Of a DNA stretch of 64,000 nucleotides, positions 50,500-62,330 are shown in pieces. The translations under genes and the position numbers were made by a program. The notes below the pieces were generated by a model. That model did not search any database. It worked only from the letters and a program-made list of their open reading frames with translations, and was not told the origin of the DNA. Source of the stretch: Epiperipatus broadwayi (Eukaryota; Onychophora; Udeonychophora; Euonychophora; Peripatidae); assembly GCA_028023455.1 (NCBI GenBank), contig JAQFVV010000012.1:9028499-9092498 (forward strand). Reading direction: 5' to 3'. Within the stretch, counting starts at the first letter, position 1. Every line of letters begins with the position of its first letter.

Positions 50500-50907
50500 C
50501 ATGTTTGGTCCCCCCCCCCCCCCCCCCCCCCCCCGCCCCCTCCCGTTCTCCCTGGTCCCCCCCCCGCAGAAACTGCAAGCCCCGCACGGGTCCCCCTCGG
50601 ATCACGAGGGACTCGAAGCCGGTGGCCGGGAGAGAAACGCGCCTCCCTCGACCTCGCGCCGCCGGGGCAGAAGTTCTGCCCGGATTTGTTTCCGCGGGAA
50701 GTCTTCCCGCCCAGTCGGGAAAACAACCATGCCCCCCAGATCCTTTCGGGGCCCCACGCGCCCCTTCCCGCCCCCCCCCCCGCTCCGCCCTTCTTCCTCC
50801 GCCCCTGCCTCCTGGCCGATTTTCTTTTCCCCGTGTTTTTGGTTGGCTCGAAGGGTTCCCCTCTCCCCTTTTCCCCTTCCCTGCCCTTTCCTGTTTTGGG
50901 GGGCGAA
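50500..50907. other. Extreme GC-rich, poly-C patch (likely assembly artefact or foreign sequence)
   Basis: Flanking DNA is strongly AT-rich, then at about 50510 composition switches within a few bases to very high GC with homopolymer C runs of about 24, 9 and 12, and switches back at about 50905. On the minus strand T is depleted and G inflated. Overlapping open frames on both strands, rich in Pro, Arg and Gly, are what GC-rich DNA gives by default (few stop codons) and are not genes. Possibilities are G-overcalled low-quality short reads used for gap filling, contamination, or a genuine GC-rich promoter or satellite. Confidence 0.7.
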
Positions 50908-50939
50908 TATTATTAATTCAATAATTGTAAAACAAAAAA

Positions 50940-51725
50940 AAATCAAATGCAGTTTGATACTATTATTATGGATAGGAAAGTATTATAATCTTATAAGCCA
51001 TGAGACCATGATTAACTTTGAAATGTTGGCACAAATGTAATGTAAGCAATAAGTAATATATAAAAATATAGTATATAAAACTTTCACATTTACATTGTAA
51101 AAAAAAAAAAATCACTTATTTATATTTCACTGCTTTTGTAATATGTGCATGTTAATGACGTAAGAACTCATTAAAGTTTATGATGTAAATTTAAAATTGA
51201 AATACCAAGATAAATTGTGTTAAGTGGATGGAAAGCAAATGGCAGTGTCACTGGATTGTTATATTATATTATTTGCTAGTCATACTACCTGATGTTAGTC
51301 AATGAATATATTTGCACCATAATTTTGACTAATCCCTCCCTCCTCCATTTTAATAATAACAGAGATAATGATTGAGTACAAATTTTACGATAAATTAATA
51401 GATTATGTGAAAATATTAATATCAAAAAAAAGTATTATGGTGAATGCTTAGAAGACCTTTCTGCTATGTCTAAAAAAAGTCTCAAATTCAGGTTCTAAGC
51501 AAACAGAGTTTTTATTACAGCTATACAGTCATGCAATCATCAATGTAATTATTCTTAATAAATAAGTACCAGATAAAGATCACATATTAATATGAATTGG
51601 TCAGATATATATTTAAATGTATTTTTCATTATTAGGGTAGATATGATACTTCTATGAACACTAAATTCATGGTTTACTTTCTCATTTTATATTATTAGTT
51701 CATTCAGGTATGCATTCTATTTCTA
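50940..51725. other. AT-rich non-coding stretch
   Basis: Nothing recognised. Confidence 0.55.
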
Positions 51726-51905
51726 TTGAACTAAATCGAGATACTGCCAAATCTCTAGCGCTCATTATATTGAACTAAATCATTGAACTAAATCGAGATA
51801 CTGCTAAATCTCTAGTGCTCATTATAATACTTAACTGACAGCCAATCAGATGTCAGGAATAGCTGTCTAAATGACATCCAAACCTTGACATCTAATTGGC
51901 TGTCG
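51726..51905. repeat. Tandem 57-bp duplication followed by a nested hairpin
   Basis: The unit TTGAACTAAATCGAGATACT...CTCATTATA occurs at 51726-51769 and again at 51783-51826 with two differences. It is followed by inverted arms TGACAGCCAATCAGATGTCA (51836-51855) and TGACATCTAATTGGCTGTCG (51886-51905). Inside the loop a second TGTCA/TGACA pair is present. It may be the end of an unidentified foldback element. Confidence 0.6.
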
Positions 51906-52727
51906 CGCTTGGCAAATTAAAATATTATTCTATTTCTATGTAAAATGCTAGACAATATACAGAAAAAATCTTGGGCATTATATAATAGTCGTTTTGATGA
52001 TCTGTATACAAATGTCTTGTTTGAGAATATATGTAAATGTACACACACATATAGTCATTATTCATATATATATTAAGTTGAAAATTTTCATATACTGTAT
52101 ATGAAATATTATCCGGGTACATCCGTATATAATTTATTGAAAACATATAAATATAAACGTTGGTTTACATATATATATATATTCAATAAATTGTGCCCGG
52201 ACATTTCATTTATTACTCATATTTATATAGACATATACTGTGAAAGTCATCCGATAAAATCAATCTGTTAATACATTATTGGTTTTTAAACTATTTATGT
52301 CACTAATTTATAAAATGTAGAATGTGAATAATAGGTATAAATGAAAACAAACATGGAAAATGTAGTGGTTCAAAATTTTTAACACTGGCATAACCTGTTT
52401 AAACGTTCTTTAGATTTATTTTGTTTCATTTAATAATCTTGTTTATATAGGAGTTATTTATAAATATTAAATTTAGAAACGACTGCAACGAACAAGAGGT
52501 TACAACAAAAAAAAAAAAGTTTTGAAATAACAATTTTTCTGTTCGCTTATTTGACAAGTATTAGAACACATTTAGAATAAAATATCGGAAACAGATTGTA
52601 TTTTATTTATTTTTGAGACATTTCAATTTATCGTTGGGGGGGGTATTTTATTATTTTTACGGAATTTGTATGTGTGTGTGTACTTTTTTTAAAATTTACT
52701 GTATTATTTCACTTGATTTTTACTTAC
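51906..52727. other. AT-rich non-coding stretch, start of the putative first intron
   Basis: A palindromic-looking ATATATAT tract lies at 52172-52181, with short G and GT runs near 52636 and 52671. The stretch ends at the donor of the exon at 52728-52776. No gene is seen. Confidence 0.5.
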
Positions 52728-52776
52728 GTTTGATATCTTGCCTTTGACGTTTTAATTTTCCATCGATTGCAGCCAT
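52728..52776 (-). CDS. Candidate first coding exon of an unidentified minus-strand gene
   Basis: On the minus strand AAAATGGCTG (A at -3, G at +4, an ideal initiation context) opens MAAIDGKLKRQRQDIK, then one base and a perfect donor GTAAGTAAA. The Lys/Arg/Gln-rich N-terminus looks like the beginning of a helix or coiled coil. The frame stays open upstream for at least 28 codons, but without another ATG. The upstream sequence to about 52855 is markedly GC-richer, as for a promoter or 5' UTR. I do not recognise the protein. It ends in phase 1, so it cannot join directly to the phase-0 PDZ exon at 36156: either an intervening exon exists or this is a different gene. Confidence 0.5.
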
Positions 52777-52860
52777 TTTTGGATAGAAATTTATCACTTG
52801 CAGGCTTCTTGGTGGTGCTGCAGCGTCGCCTAGCGGCCACAGTACGGTGCACCCAACAGT
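52777..52860 (-). promoter_or_regulatory. GC-richer 5' UTR / promoter patch with a CTCF-like word
   Basis: It lies immediately upstream of the exon at 52728-52776. At 52822-52839 the plus strand reads GCGTCGCCTAGCGGCCA, close to the CTCF core (CCxCTAGxGGC class). No TATA box is obvious on the minus strand at the expected distance. The CTCF reading is inference from the word alone. Confidence 0.35.
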
Positions 52861-52862
52861 AC

Positions 52863-53064
52863 TGATTATAATAATCCCATACTAGATGTGTGTATATGTA
52901 GGATTATATTTAAGATGTATTGAAGGCCAGGGATTTGATGGGATTCAGACCACCACTACCTAGAATTATCATTGTAAGGGAGGTGTATTGATTATAATAA
53001 TTCCATACTAGATTATCTGTATGTAGGATTATATTTAAGATATATTAAAGGCCAGGGATTAGAT
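52863..53064. repeat. Direct duplication, ~77-bp unit with 126-bp period
   Basis: TGATTATAATAATCCCATAC ... GGCCAGGGATTTGAT at 52863-52939 recurs at 52989-53064 with scattered differences. Between them lies a unique CAGACCACCACTACCTAG segment. It sits just upstream of the candidate promoter. Confidence 0.65.
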
Positions 53065-56000
53065 CTCTCTTGCTTGATCATATAATCATGTTAATATTAT
53101 AATATGTAATTGAAAAATGAATGTTTTAAAATTAATTAAAATAAACTTTGGACACTTTACAACTACAAATAAATAAAATTATTTCATATTTGTTTTCCAA
53201 CATGCGTGTTAACTAAAAGTTAAAAGGTAGTGAAAAATGTCTTATTAAAACAGTCATTACCATTAAATTATAATAATAAAAGTAATCAAATTATAAATAA
53301 GTTGTAAATTCTTATGATATAGTCTGTAATGTAAGCACGTTTGGGCTAAAAGAACATTATATCTTGTCTGATAATTATGATACTTTATAAATAAATTATT
53401 GTGTTGTTATTTGTTTAAATAATATATTTAATTTCTTTGTATATAATGTTGTTTGGTCTGTATATTATCAAATTACATGTTCATTTCATTAAGAGTAGCT
53501 TATGTTTTATGAGATTTGGCTTGATATTGCAAATAGTATTGTGTAGTGGTCATCGTCATCACATATTGAAGAAAATATTTTGACTTCTGTTAAAGTATAT
53601 ACATAATGAATAAGTGTCTGTATATTTCCTAATGTTTGATGTCAGGTGGCGTCCTAATCAATTAAAAGAAATTTAAACATATATAAGCTGACCATTAAAA
53701 GTTAAGTATGTGTTTTATTAAATACTAAATTTTTTTTAAAAAAATTGATTTTTGACAGGAATAATATGTGAATCATTAATTATACAAGCAAAAAAATAAA
53801 CTCTATATATAGAAAATAATTTAATTACTAACTGAAGAAACAACAACACATATATATAATAATATTAGAATATCTGCATATATGTGTATCCATATTTCAA
53901 TTGCTCCAAAGATTAAACTTTAAGCACCACACTTTATTTATTTACTCCACCATTATTTCTTTGTTTATACGTCTTTTAAAATATTCAAAAATCCATTCAG
54001 TTAAAATATTTATTTATTTTTCATTAAACATACTCTAGGATAAGCTAGTATTGTAAACCTATTTAAAATTCACTATAATTTAAAAGAATAGCAACGTTTT
54101 TCTTCTCGTCATCTAAAAAAAAAAAAACATTGAATAATTTATTACTTTAACCAGCATTGTACCACCACTATGATTATATAACAAAACATTTTAACTCACA
54201 GCCATTAATGTCACTTCCATATTTAAACAGTGTTATTAATTTGCTCCAATGAGTGAAATGTTCTATAAGCATGAAATACATTTTGAATAGCTTTTGGTTA
54301 AAATGGAATTTTTCTCAAAATCATTTTATTTTAATGTCATTTATCATTTTCTGAATTCCTAATTATTAGCATGTTAATTTTTTTTACTAAACAATGGTAA
54401 ATGACGGCTTGAACATATCATATAAAAATATATTATTTTTTCTTTTGTGGGTGTGTCTGTGAACTATTATGTTTCTACAATTTATTAGTATAGATGGAGT
54501 GGGAAGGAGGGTCAAGGAAGAAAAAAGCTTAACTTTGTAATTATGGTTTGTTTATATCCTTTTCGGAGAGGGTGGGGGGGGGGGCTTATATACAAGAAAT
54601 AAATTTTATTCTAGAGATGACTTTTTAAGATTTAATTAAAATTAATTATGCTAAGTGAGTTTTCCTGGAAAGTAGGTTTACTGATTCTTGAGGTTTTTTT
54701 TTTTTTTGTTAAACAAAGAATACTATAATTTAGCAAATACAAAACTTCAATTATCATTGTTAGTAGTTTGCTTTTAATGTGGCAAAGAGAGACCCTTAGC
54801 CCCTCTCCTAAACCATATAAAAACTTCATTTTTTTAAGTAAGCAAATTAATATTCATCTGATTAACAACATGGACTTCAGTTACATACCCATTAATCACT
54901 CAGTATTAACTATGAGATTTTAAGCTTTCAACTAAATCTAATATTATGAAAATATTCTTCATATCTAAGTAATATAATTTCACTCTTGAATAGTTATTTG
55001 CCAAAGCAAGCACATATTATTACACATGCTTTATCAAATTCTCAGTTTAATTATTAATCTTTTCTTCACAATTAGTTTCTTCCTTAAAATCATGTAACAG
55101 GCTATCTTTTCTTTAATACAACTTTCATAATTTTCAAGCTTTTAATAGCCTGTCAAATATGATTTCTTTTCCTCCTTCTTTATCTTCATTATATATATAC
55201 TTTTTAAAATTACTTTTAATCTCTCAGTGTATGTATAGTTTTTGTTGCTTTTCTGCTTGAATCATCATTGTTCTTACTACCTCCTATAATTTGAGTAATT
55301 TAGTTAATAATTCTTATAGTAGTTGGGATGCTGGTCCTCTGATCTGGGAAATTATATAACAGTATGAGACCTGCTCATAGATAAACTATTATCTATCTAA
55401 TCATATTTTTTTCATCTTTAAACATTAAACTTTCAAATATTTATTTTCTCTTTCTTTCAAATCTCTGCAATGTAGTATTAGCTATGTAGACCCACATCAT
55501 ATATTAAAGATAAAACTTAAATATAAAAGCTAATAATTAAAAGCATGTTAATTATTGAAACCCTCAGTTGGTAAAGATTTAAATGATCTAATGTTAATTA
55601 ATAGTGATTTAATTCTAAAAACCTCACTATATAAAATGTTTATTCCAGTGTAGCCAGCATGTGTGGATTTATTTGCATTTTCTCTCTAACAAATATTTTA
55701 AACAAAAACAACAAAAAAGATTTTGTTAACTGATTATAAAAATTTGTTGAGAAAAGTTTCATTAAAAGTTATCTGCAATAAAAGTTTTAACTAACTTTCA
55801 GAGTTTAAAAAAATGCTACATTTCACAATGTATAAGTTTGTAATACTAAAAGAATAAAAAATATATTTTTTTAATTTTCACTTACTCTATTTCCAATCAT
55901 GATGATATCATCATAATTCATTTTTCAATGTGTTTATTAAAAACAGACTTTAATAATAATAATTGTAAAGGGAATTTTTAAAAAAAATTCATCTATTTAT

Positions 56001-56954
56001 TGATAAACACATTATAGAGATAAAAGGAAAGTAATTATGACTGTAAGATATAAAAAGACTGCCATAAGCTCTGCAGCCCAGAATATGAGCATGGACTCAC
56101 ATATACACACTAGAAATTGAAAAATAAAAAAGTATGTGATTTAAATCAACTATGCAATGGTTTTGTACAGACATATAATAAATATTAAACCAATGACTTG
56201 CTAAAACTTAAGCAGCTCATCTTTTAACTGTACAGGGTCCATGAAAGAAGAAGGTAAAAATCTAACTAAATAACCTAGCATGCAAAAGAAAACTTAATTG
56301 CCCTTGTTCTAGCTCTATCATATGTAAATAATTAAACATGCTTTACCTAGGGGGAAAAAGATTGACAGAGAATGACCAACTAACCAGTGAAATGCCACAT
56401 CCAGTTTATTAAACTTTGTGGAATACATATTTCTTTTAAAAGAAGCGGAAAACCACATGGATAATTTTGAGTGAGTATAATCTGCATAGGATTGAATAGT
56501 AAACAAAGAATTCATTTTTAAATAAATGAAAATTATACATCAAAACTCCATGGAGGAAAACAATAAAACTCATCATAAGGAATATTATTAATGGACAGTG
56601 TTTATTGACTTATAAGAATAATTGTTTTTTTTTTTTTTGTTTTAACAAAGGACCAGATTCATATACCAAAGGAGTAAATACAAAAACTAAATAAGATCAA
56701 CTATTTAGTTTCTAATATAATTATAAATTTGTATAATTTTTTTAATTTTTTATCTTTCTCTAAATTATTAATTATCAACTATACTAATTTATGTGTATAT
56801 GTTGTATAGGTATTTACATTATAATTAGATGTATGTGCATTATATGTTTTGTTGTTTTTTCAATATAATACCTATAATGCTATGAGAGGGTGTAAATACC
56901 ACTTGCAAGTTGCTACTGCAATAAATCATTATTGTTATAAAAGTTCTGCCTTTG
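53065..56954. other. Long AT-rich stretch without recognised genes
   Basis: 55000-55480 is T/C-rich on the plus strand. A G-run lies at 54571-54583. No exon or bounded repeat is identified. Confidence 0.45.
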
Positions 56955-57310
56955 TTTTTTGTTTTTTTTAGTGATGAAAGTTTATTCATCAAAAAAAAAA
57001 AAAAAAAAAAACAGATACAGATATAGTTAAAAAAGGTTTACAAAGAAGTGATTACATGATAAAATGAAATTCAGGAACAACATGGTGAAAAGGGGAAGGA
57101 TTCATATGAGAAGGAAAAGGGATATGGAAAAGGTATGTAGACCAGGCCAAGAAAAGTCTTTGGTTGCAAGTCCGAGATGCACATCCTCGTTGAGCGAGCG
57201 ATCACACTTGTTCACTTTTCAGATGTGCATTTCACCAAGTGTGTTATATAGTGCTACATTACCGTTGAGTTTAAAAATCCCAAGAGCTATGATCTGGAGC
57301 TGACATGATT
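56955..57310 (-). mobile_element. Polyadenylated retro-insertion fragment
   Basis: On the minus strand GATGAATAAACTTTCATCACT is followed by a run of A (poly-T 56963-56970 on the plus strand), an AATAAA signal 11 bases before a tail. An internal 22-base A-run (56991-57012 on the plus strand) precedes a GC-richer body (57060-57300) of unknown identity. The same arrangement is seen at 17689-18880. Confidence 0.5.
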
Positions 57311-58124
57311 TCTTCAAAGAGTATAGGTTTAAATCTAGACTGATAATGGTGCCATTCTGATCTTTAATAATATGTCACACCAAAATTAATAAATATTCTG
57401 GTATACTTAGGTAGGTGAGTTTGTACATTTATGATTAGCAGGAAATATTACTGTGGTGTTAACATTATCAGCAATAATAATAATAATGCCCCTATTTTTA
57501 GTATCACTATCTAATGTATTCACTGCTGTTGTATTTTGATAAATATATCCTGGAACGATACATCAATGATCCAATGCTGGTTGATGCATATTGCAACACA
57601 AAAACATGTGGAGTGGACATTAGGAAATTTGCCATGCCCAGTTCTTTTAAAGATCTCAAATAGCAATCAAAAGGTCTTGTTTCAGTTGATAGCAAACTCC
57701 TTTCTAACGCTAATACTCCTATGTCATAGTTTATCAAAAGAAATTAAATGATTAGAGTATGCTCATCATAGTTAATTATTTGGCCAATAAGTCAGTTACA
57801 GTCATGCCTAAAGGAGGTTGTGGTACAGTTAGGTACTAAGCTTTTGCCATTATGTCCAGATCCAGATTCAAGATTGGTAGTAGTATTTTGGTGATCAACA
57901 TTTTGGGCCTGGGTATCTATGTCTGATGTTCAAATTGGTAGCATTAAAAAACAACATTCCAAACAAAACACTTTATTATTCATTTTCTTGGGCCTGGCAT
58001 TAAAGATCCACACAATGATTTCCTACCTTAATAAATTACCAAACATTTACTAACACTAATGCCATACAGAACTGTCTATTTAACTACTAATTACTATATA
58101 TATATATAACTGTCTATTTAACTA
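57311..58124. other. AT-rich stretch with a small direct repeat
   Basis: AACTGTCTATTTAACTA occurs at about 58071-58087 and again at about 58109-58125, immediately left of the hammerhead copy. Otherwise nothing is recognised. Confidence 0.5.
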
Positions 58125-58480
58125 TTATGTCCTGTACATGAGGGATCAGATTGACTTTAAGTCAACATGGGTGTGACAAGAATCTCAGCCTCAAAGTGGC
58201 CTTTCAGCATTCCATCATCAGATTTTCAATTGGATGGATGGTTGAGGTGCTGGAGTGTGGAGTGGATTGAAGCCTGTCCATTAAAGCATGAAGATTGGCT
58301 ATCTTAATATATATATATCTGAGTACTTATTGCATATATGTGTAGAGATGATAATCTGGACCAACTGATGATTGCTGGTTTAGCATGAAATACGTATATT
58401 GGTGACTATTTATCTTTTCGACATATATGTGTTCAAGTGTACCAGTGATATGAGATAGAGTGGTGAGCTCATATACCTTA
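58125..58480 (+). mobile_element. Truncated single unit of the hammerhead-bearing repeat
   Basis: It is collinear with 1895-2268 of the element at 1241-2307, beginning ATTATGTCCTGTACATG and ending AGCTCATATACC, with scattered substitutions and small deletions near the end. It lacks the first ~90 bases of the unit and any inverted partner. No clear target duplication was found. Confidence 0.75.
58351..58409 (+). ncRNA. Hammerhead ribozyme motif, copy C
   Basis: The layout is the same as copies A and B: ATAATC, TGG, ACCAA, CTGATGA (58365-58371), TTGCT-GGTTT-AGCAT, GAA (58387-58389), AT-ACGT-AT, A17 at 58398, TTGGT, GACTAT. The outer stem I has one A-C mismatch (GATTAT became GACTAT). All core residues are kept, although the surrounding unit has diverged. 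Confidence 0.72.
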
Positions 58481-59059
58481 TATTATATATATATTTAAAA
58501 AATGAAAATAAAACTTTTGTAATAACCCATAATAAATATAAATTTATTTTAAAAATATATAATCATTAATTACAAACAGATTACTCACACATTTTCAATT
58601 GTGATTTACCATAAATAAAATGTAATTGTTTTCATTTTTTTACTCAAAATAATTTAGTTTTACATCAAGAGATCTGAATATATTTTCAGATTATGAATAT
58701 GTCATTAACTTGTTTATAAAAAAGTCCACCAAAAATGTGAATGTATTTAAAGCTGGAACAAAATTCACCTTTTTTTAAAAAAAACAACAACAACTTTGTA
58801 GCTATATTGCAGCTTAATATTAAAAATATTACAAATAGTATTGTTAATACATGCTAAAAATGTTCTGCACTAAGTGAATGTATATTGTTTACATCAATAA
58901 TATGACCGGTTTCAACACAATTTTCCTTTCAGACAGATGATTATTTTCAAAGACTAGCATCAAAATTAGAAACAGAAAAAAAAAATGTGTTTTATGATTA
59001 AATTAGTAGCAATATCTTAAGATTTAGAAATATAGCTGAAATTGCTAAAGTCATCATTG
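58481..59059. other. AT-rich non-coding stretch
   Basis: Nothing recognised. Confidence 0.55.
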
Positions 59060-61644
59060 TATCAAAAGAACTTACTCCAAACATAAGATTTAAAATTCCA
59101 ACTAACTCTTGGAAGATGGGACGTGTATCAGATCTATATTTTTATGCTATCAATTTCCATTACAGTTAGTATTAAAGGTCAAAAACCCCTCTTCTTCAAA
59201 TGTTCCAGAATTGAACATATATTCCTTGTCAATGCAATGTTGAAAATTGCAACAGTTGTAACAAAATTGACAGACTTGGTCACTTGTGCAATAATAGTCA
59301 TAAGACTATTTCATAGGATAATGTAGCTTCTAAAAATAGCATGCCCATTTTAGCATAAATTATCATATTAACAATAAAACCTTACCTGCATTACAATCCA
59401 CAAGTACTGCATATCAAGAATCTGATGGAACTCAATCCAGTCAAGGATGCAGCAATGGTAACACTGTATCAGATATATCCCCAATACATTACTGTTATGA
59501 GAATAAATCTCAAAATTCACTTATTGATAATCCTTTACAATAAGTTCTGCATCACAACCAAAATACTGCACACACTAAAAATTATCCAGAATAAAAATAA
59601 AAACCAAATTGTGAAGTACCTAATAAAATTACCTCCTCTGCCAATGGAAATAGTAAAAGAGCTATATCTGATTCCGATACCAAACACACTGGCAAAAAAA
59701 CAGAGTTCTAACTCTTCAAAAACATAATATGTCAAACATAAAAATAGCAACAATAAATATGTGAGGTCTTAATTCATACAATAAAATCTCACACGTATAT
59801 CAATTTTTACTTTATCAACCAAACCAATCACTATTAACACTCTAAATACTAAATAAATATTTGTACATTTTCCCAACATCAGACCAGTACAAGGAGTAGG
59901 TGTTCTAATTAGTTCACAACATCCACTGACTAGATTAAAAATAATATTCATGTCAGTTAATACAATAATTATTTCCTTTAATTTTCAGTCAGTTATATTA
60001 TCTTATACCAATGTATTCATGCCAAAAAGCAAAAGACATTGTAATTAAAGCTCAATCAACTAGCCTTAGTGCCACTACTATTACTCTATCCTCCAAATAC
60101 TGTGTCATTTATTGGAAGTCAAAAATCTTCTTTTATTGATCTCTTTTTTGTTTCTTCTACTGACCTCAAAACTCCAATTCACCTGTCTAATGTTTCATTC
60201 TCTGATCATTTCTGTGTAACTCTCATACAAAATACCCTTCAAAATAAACTAACCATTTATAAATTTACATTCATGCAGCAAATTCCTAGTGAATTTAAAT
60301 CAACTATTGATGATATCTCTAATATATAAATTGCCAGTAATTATTTTAGCAACTACAGAATCTCTCTTTGATTGAAATATGGACACTACTAAAAATATTT
60401 TTAAATAATTTTTGTTCTGTTCAACTATCAGATTATTATGCAAATAATCTTATAAAACAACACATTGATGACATCAATTCAACTCTTCAAGCTATAACAA
60501 AATTCAATGATGCAAAGCTCCTTATTAATAAGATACAAAAATGAAACTAAATATCTAACTGCTCTTTATAACCAAAATACCATGGTATTTAAGCTTATAA
60601 AAGTAATCCCTAATCTTTCAGCACTAACAAAAACTACAGTAAATTGCACATAATTAGCCCACCCTTATGTTTACGGTATTCCAATTCTGTTGAAAAAAAA
60701 TAGGCTCATGTCTGGCACCATCATTAATATCGAATTTCTTTTTTTAATCACTTAAAAAAATACTCTTAAAGCAGTAGATTATCATCTATCCTCTACTAAC
60801 TATAACATGAATCTTCCTCAAAATTATTACATCTCAAAGCAACAAATTCTTGATGAAACTATGCAATTATATTCACACACATCACTAGAAAATAATCTCA
60901 TTTCAGCTAATATTTATTAACATCTAAATTATATTATCTCCCCCCTTCTACATAAGTATTATAATCAATTTTATTCACATGAATATCACATACCTAATCT
61001 AACCACTAATGTAATTTTCTGCCTTAGAAAAATTCAAAAGCTTTATATCCACCAATAAATGACCTGTGTTTTATCACATTGAAGGATATTGATCAAAAAA
61101 TTTTTGCAGGAATTATTCTTAAACAATTAAATGATGTTATCCTCTCTAAACTTTGTTCGTCACATTACACTATTAAAACCCACTGAGCCTTGCTATTCTA
61201 TTACCATAGGAGTCAATTTTATATGCAAAACAAAATAAATTAACAAATTATGTCACATGCCAGTTTGACTTTAAAAATGCTTTTGAACTGGTAATATTTA
61301 TTTAACACATTAAGCAAACTTCTTCCTAGCCATTACACAGCTAATTATCACCATAAAAAATTATCTTACCAATTGATCCATTAAACAAAAAAAAATACAT
61401 GTGCCTCTCTTCTCCTTTTAAACCAAGTCAAGGTATTCCACATGGCTCACTACTTGCTTCATTATTATTTGCAATATATATAGATCCCGTGATCAAAGAG
61501 ATTGAGCAGTGCACAGAAGGCCTCTTTCTACCTCATCTTGGTACTACCATTAAAGTGATATTCTTTGTTGATGATATACTGATAGTATTCAGAGATCTGC
61601 AAAATTCTTCATATTCTGAACAAATGTAAAACCCTAACCTGATC
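59060..61644 (+). pseudogene. Decayed LINE (CR1/Jockey-like), ORF1 to RT
   Basis: Plus-strand remnants in order: a zinc-knuckle-like passage near 59230-59300 (CQCNVENCNSCNKI, then GHLCNNS in one frame); the end of an APE endonuclease at 60130-60230 (SSFIDLFFVSSTDLKTP, then SFSDHFCVTL); RT fragments near 61040-61150 (LKDIDQKIFAGIILKQLND); and the palm at 61399-61600 (SQGIPHGSLLASLLFAIYID, then IFFVDDILIVF, which keeps the catalytic DD). Many stops and shifts separate them. The motif set is that of a two-ORF non-LTR retrotransposon. It is interrupted at 61658 by the GIY-YIG element. Confidence 0.65.
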
Positions 61645-61658
61645 TACAATACAAGTTT

Positions 61659-62316
61659 ACTTGTAAAATAATATAGGCACTATTGCACCTGAATGCAAAG
61701 CTATTTTATACTTAAAACAAAATAAAATTATACTATTCTAACAGATTGCTTAACAACACTAAAGATAAATCAGCACTGTCTCAAACACCTCAAGCCATTT
61801 ATAATATTGCATGCACTCATGCAAATTGTAGAGCCTCATATTATGGGGAGACCAAGGCAGCAATAGAAACCAGATTACAACAACATAAATATGCATATAT
61901 TAAAGCTCAGTCAGATCCATCACATTATTCAATTTTTGCAATTCATCAAAAAATAACAGGACACCAGTGTGAACCTCAAGATGTCAGCCTGGTCTGCAAA
62001 GAAAGGCATGATTTAAAAAGAAAAATGAAGGAGGCCTGCTTCATAGCGATGGATTGCAACGCCATCAACCGCAAGGACACATGTTTCACGATCTCAAGAA
62101 AATGAAGCAATTAAACTTGAACTTTGCATAATTGCATATAATTAATTCACTTAGAGCTATGACGATGAGAGCATATCTCTTGAAAGCGCTTGCAGAATAG
62201 TATAATTTTATTTTGTTTTAAGTATAAAATAGCTTTGCGTTCAGGTGCAATAGCGCCTATATTATTTTACAAGTATACTTTTATTTGCACGCAAAGTTTT
62301 CAAGTTAGATTTGAAT
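61659..62316 (+). mobile_element. Penelope-derived insertion: GIY-YIG segment between inverted 84-bp arms
   Basis: An exact 14-bp target duplication TACAATACAAGTTT lies at 61645-61658 and 62317-62330. Arms 61659-61743 and 62191-62274 are inverted complements with only about four differences. Between them is the GIY-YIG coding segment but no reverse transcriptase, so this is a 5'-truncated Penelope copy whose start joins an inverted copy of its own terminal sequence. It sits inside the decayed LINE and is much better preserved than that host. Confidence 0.8.
61746..62105 (+). CDS. GIY-YIG endonuclease domain of a Penelope-like element (N-terminally truncated)
   Basis: The reading frame is open for about 119 codons to a TGA at 62103-62105. 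No ATG opens it (position 61746 is TTG), in keeping with truncation of a longer RT-EN protein. It reads AIYNIACTHANC (GIY strand with the Penelope-specific Cys pair), SYYGETKAAIETRLQQHK (YIG strand, catalytic Arg, His), FAIHQKITGHQC (the HxxxTGH-like motif) and KMKEACFIAMDCNAINRKD (catalytic Glu and Asn). All expected catalytic positions are present. In the family this nuclease nicks target DNA to prime reverse transcription. Here it lacks its RT partner. Confidence 0.82.
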   Translation: MLNNTKDKSALSQTPQAIYNIACTHANCRASYYGETKAAIETRLQQHKYAYIKAQSDPSHYSIFAIHQKITGHQCEPQDVSLVCKERHDLKRKMKEACFIAMDCNAINRKDTCFTISRK

Positions 62317-62330
62317 TACAATACAAGTTT

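Noticed and set aside
50501-51040. Long overlapping Pro/Arg/Gly-rich open frames on both strands
   Set aside because: They arise from GC-rich, stop-poor sequence and homopolymer C; no domain, splice site or start context supports a gene.
55883-55920. Minus-strand ATG exon (MNYDDIIMIGNR) before GTAAGTG
   Set aside because: There is a donor but no convincing acceptor or promoter, and the surroundings are ordinary AT-rich sequence; likely chance.
62168-62192. Hammerhead-like string CGATGA...GAAA beside the right arm of the GIY-YIG element
   Set aside because: The core lacks the required C3-U4 (reads ACGATGA) and two extra T separate the hairpin from GAAA; stem I and III partners were not found.
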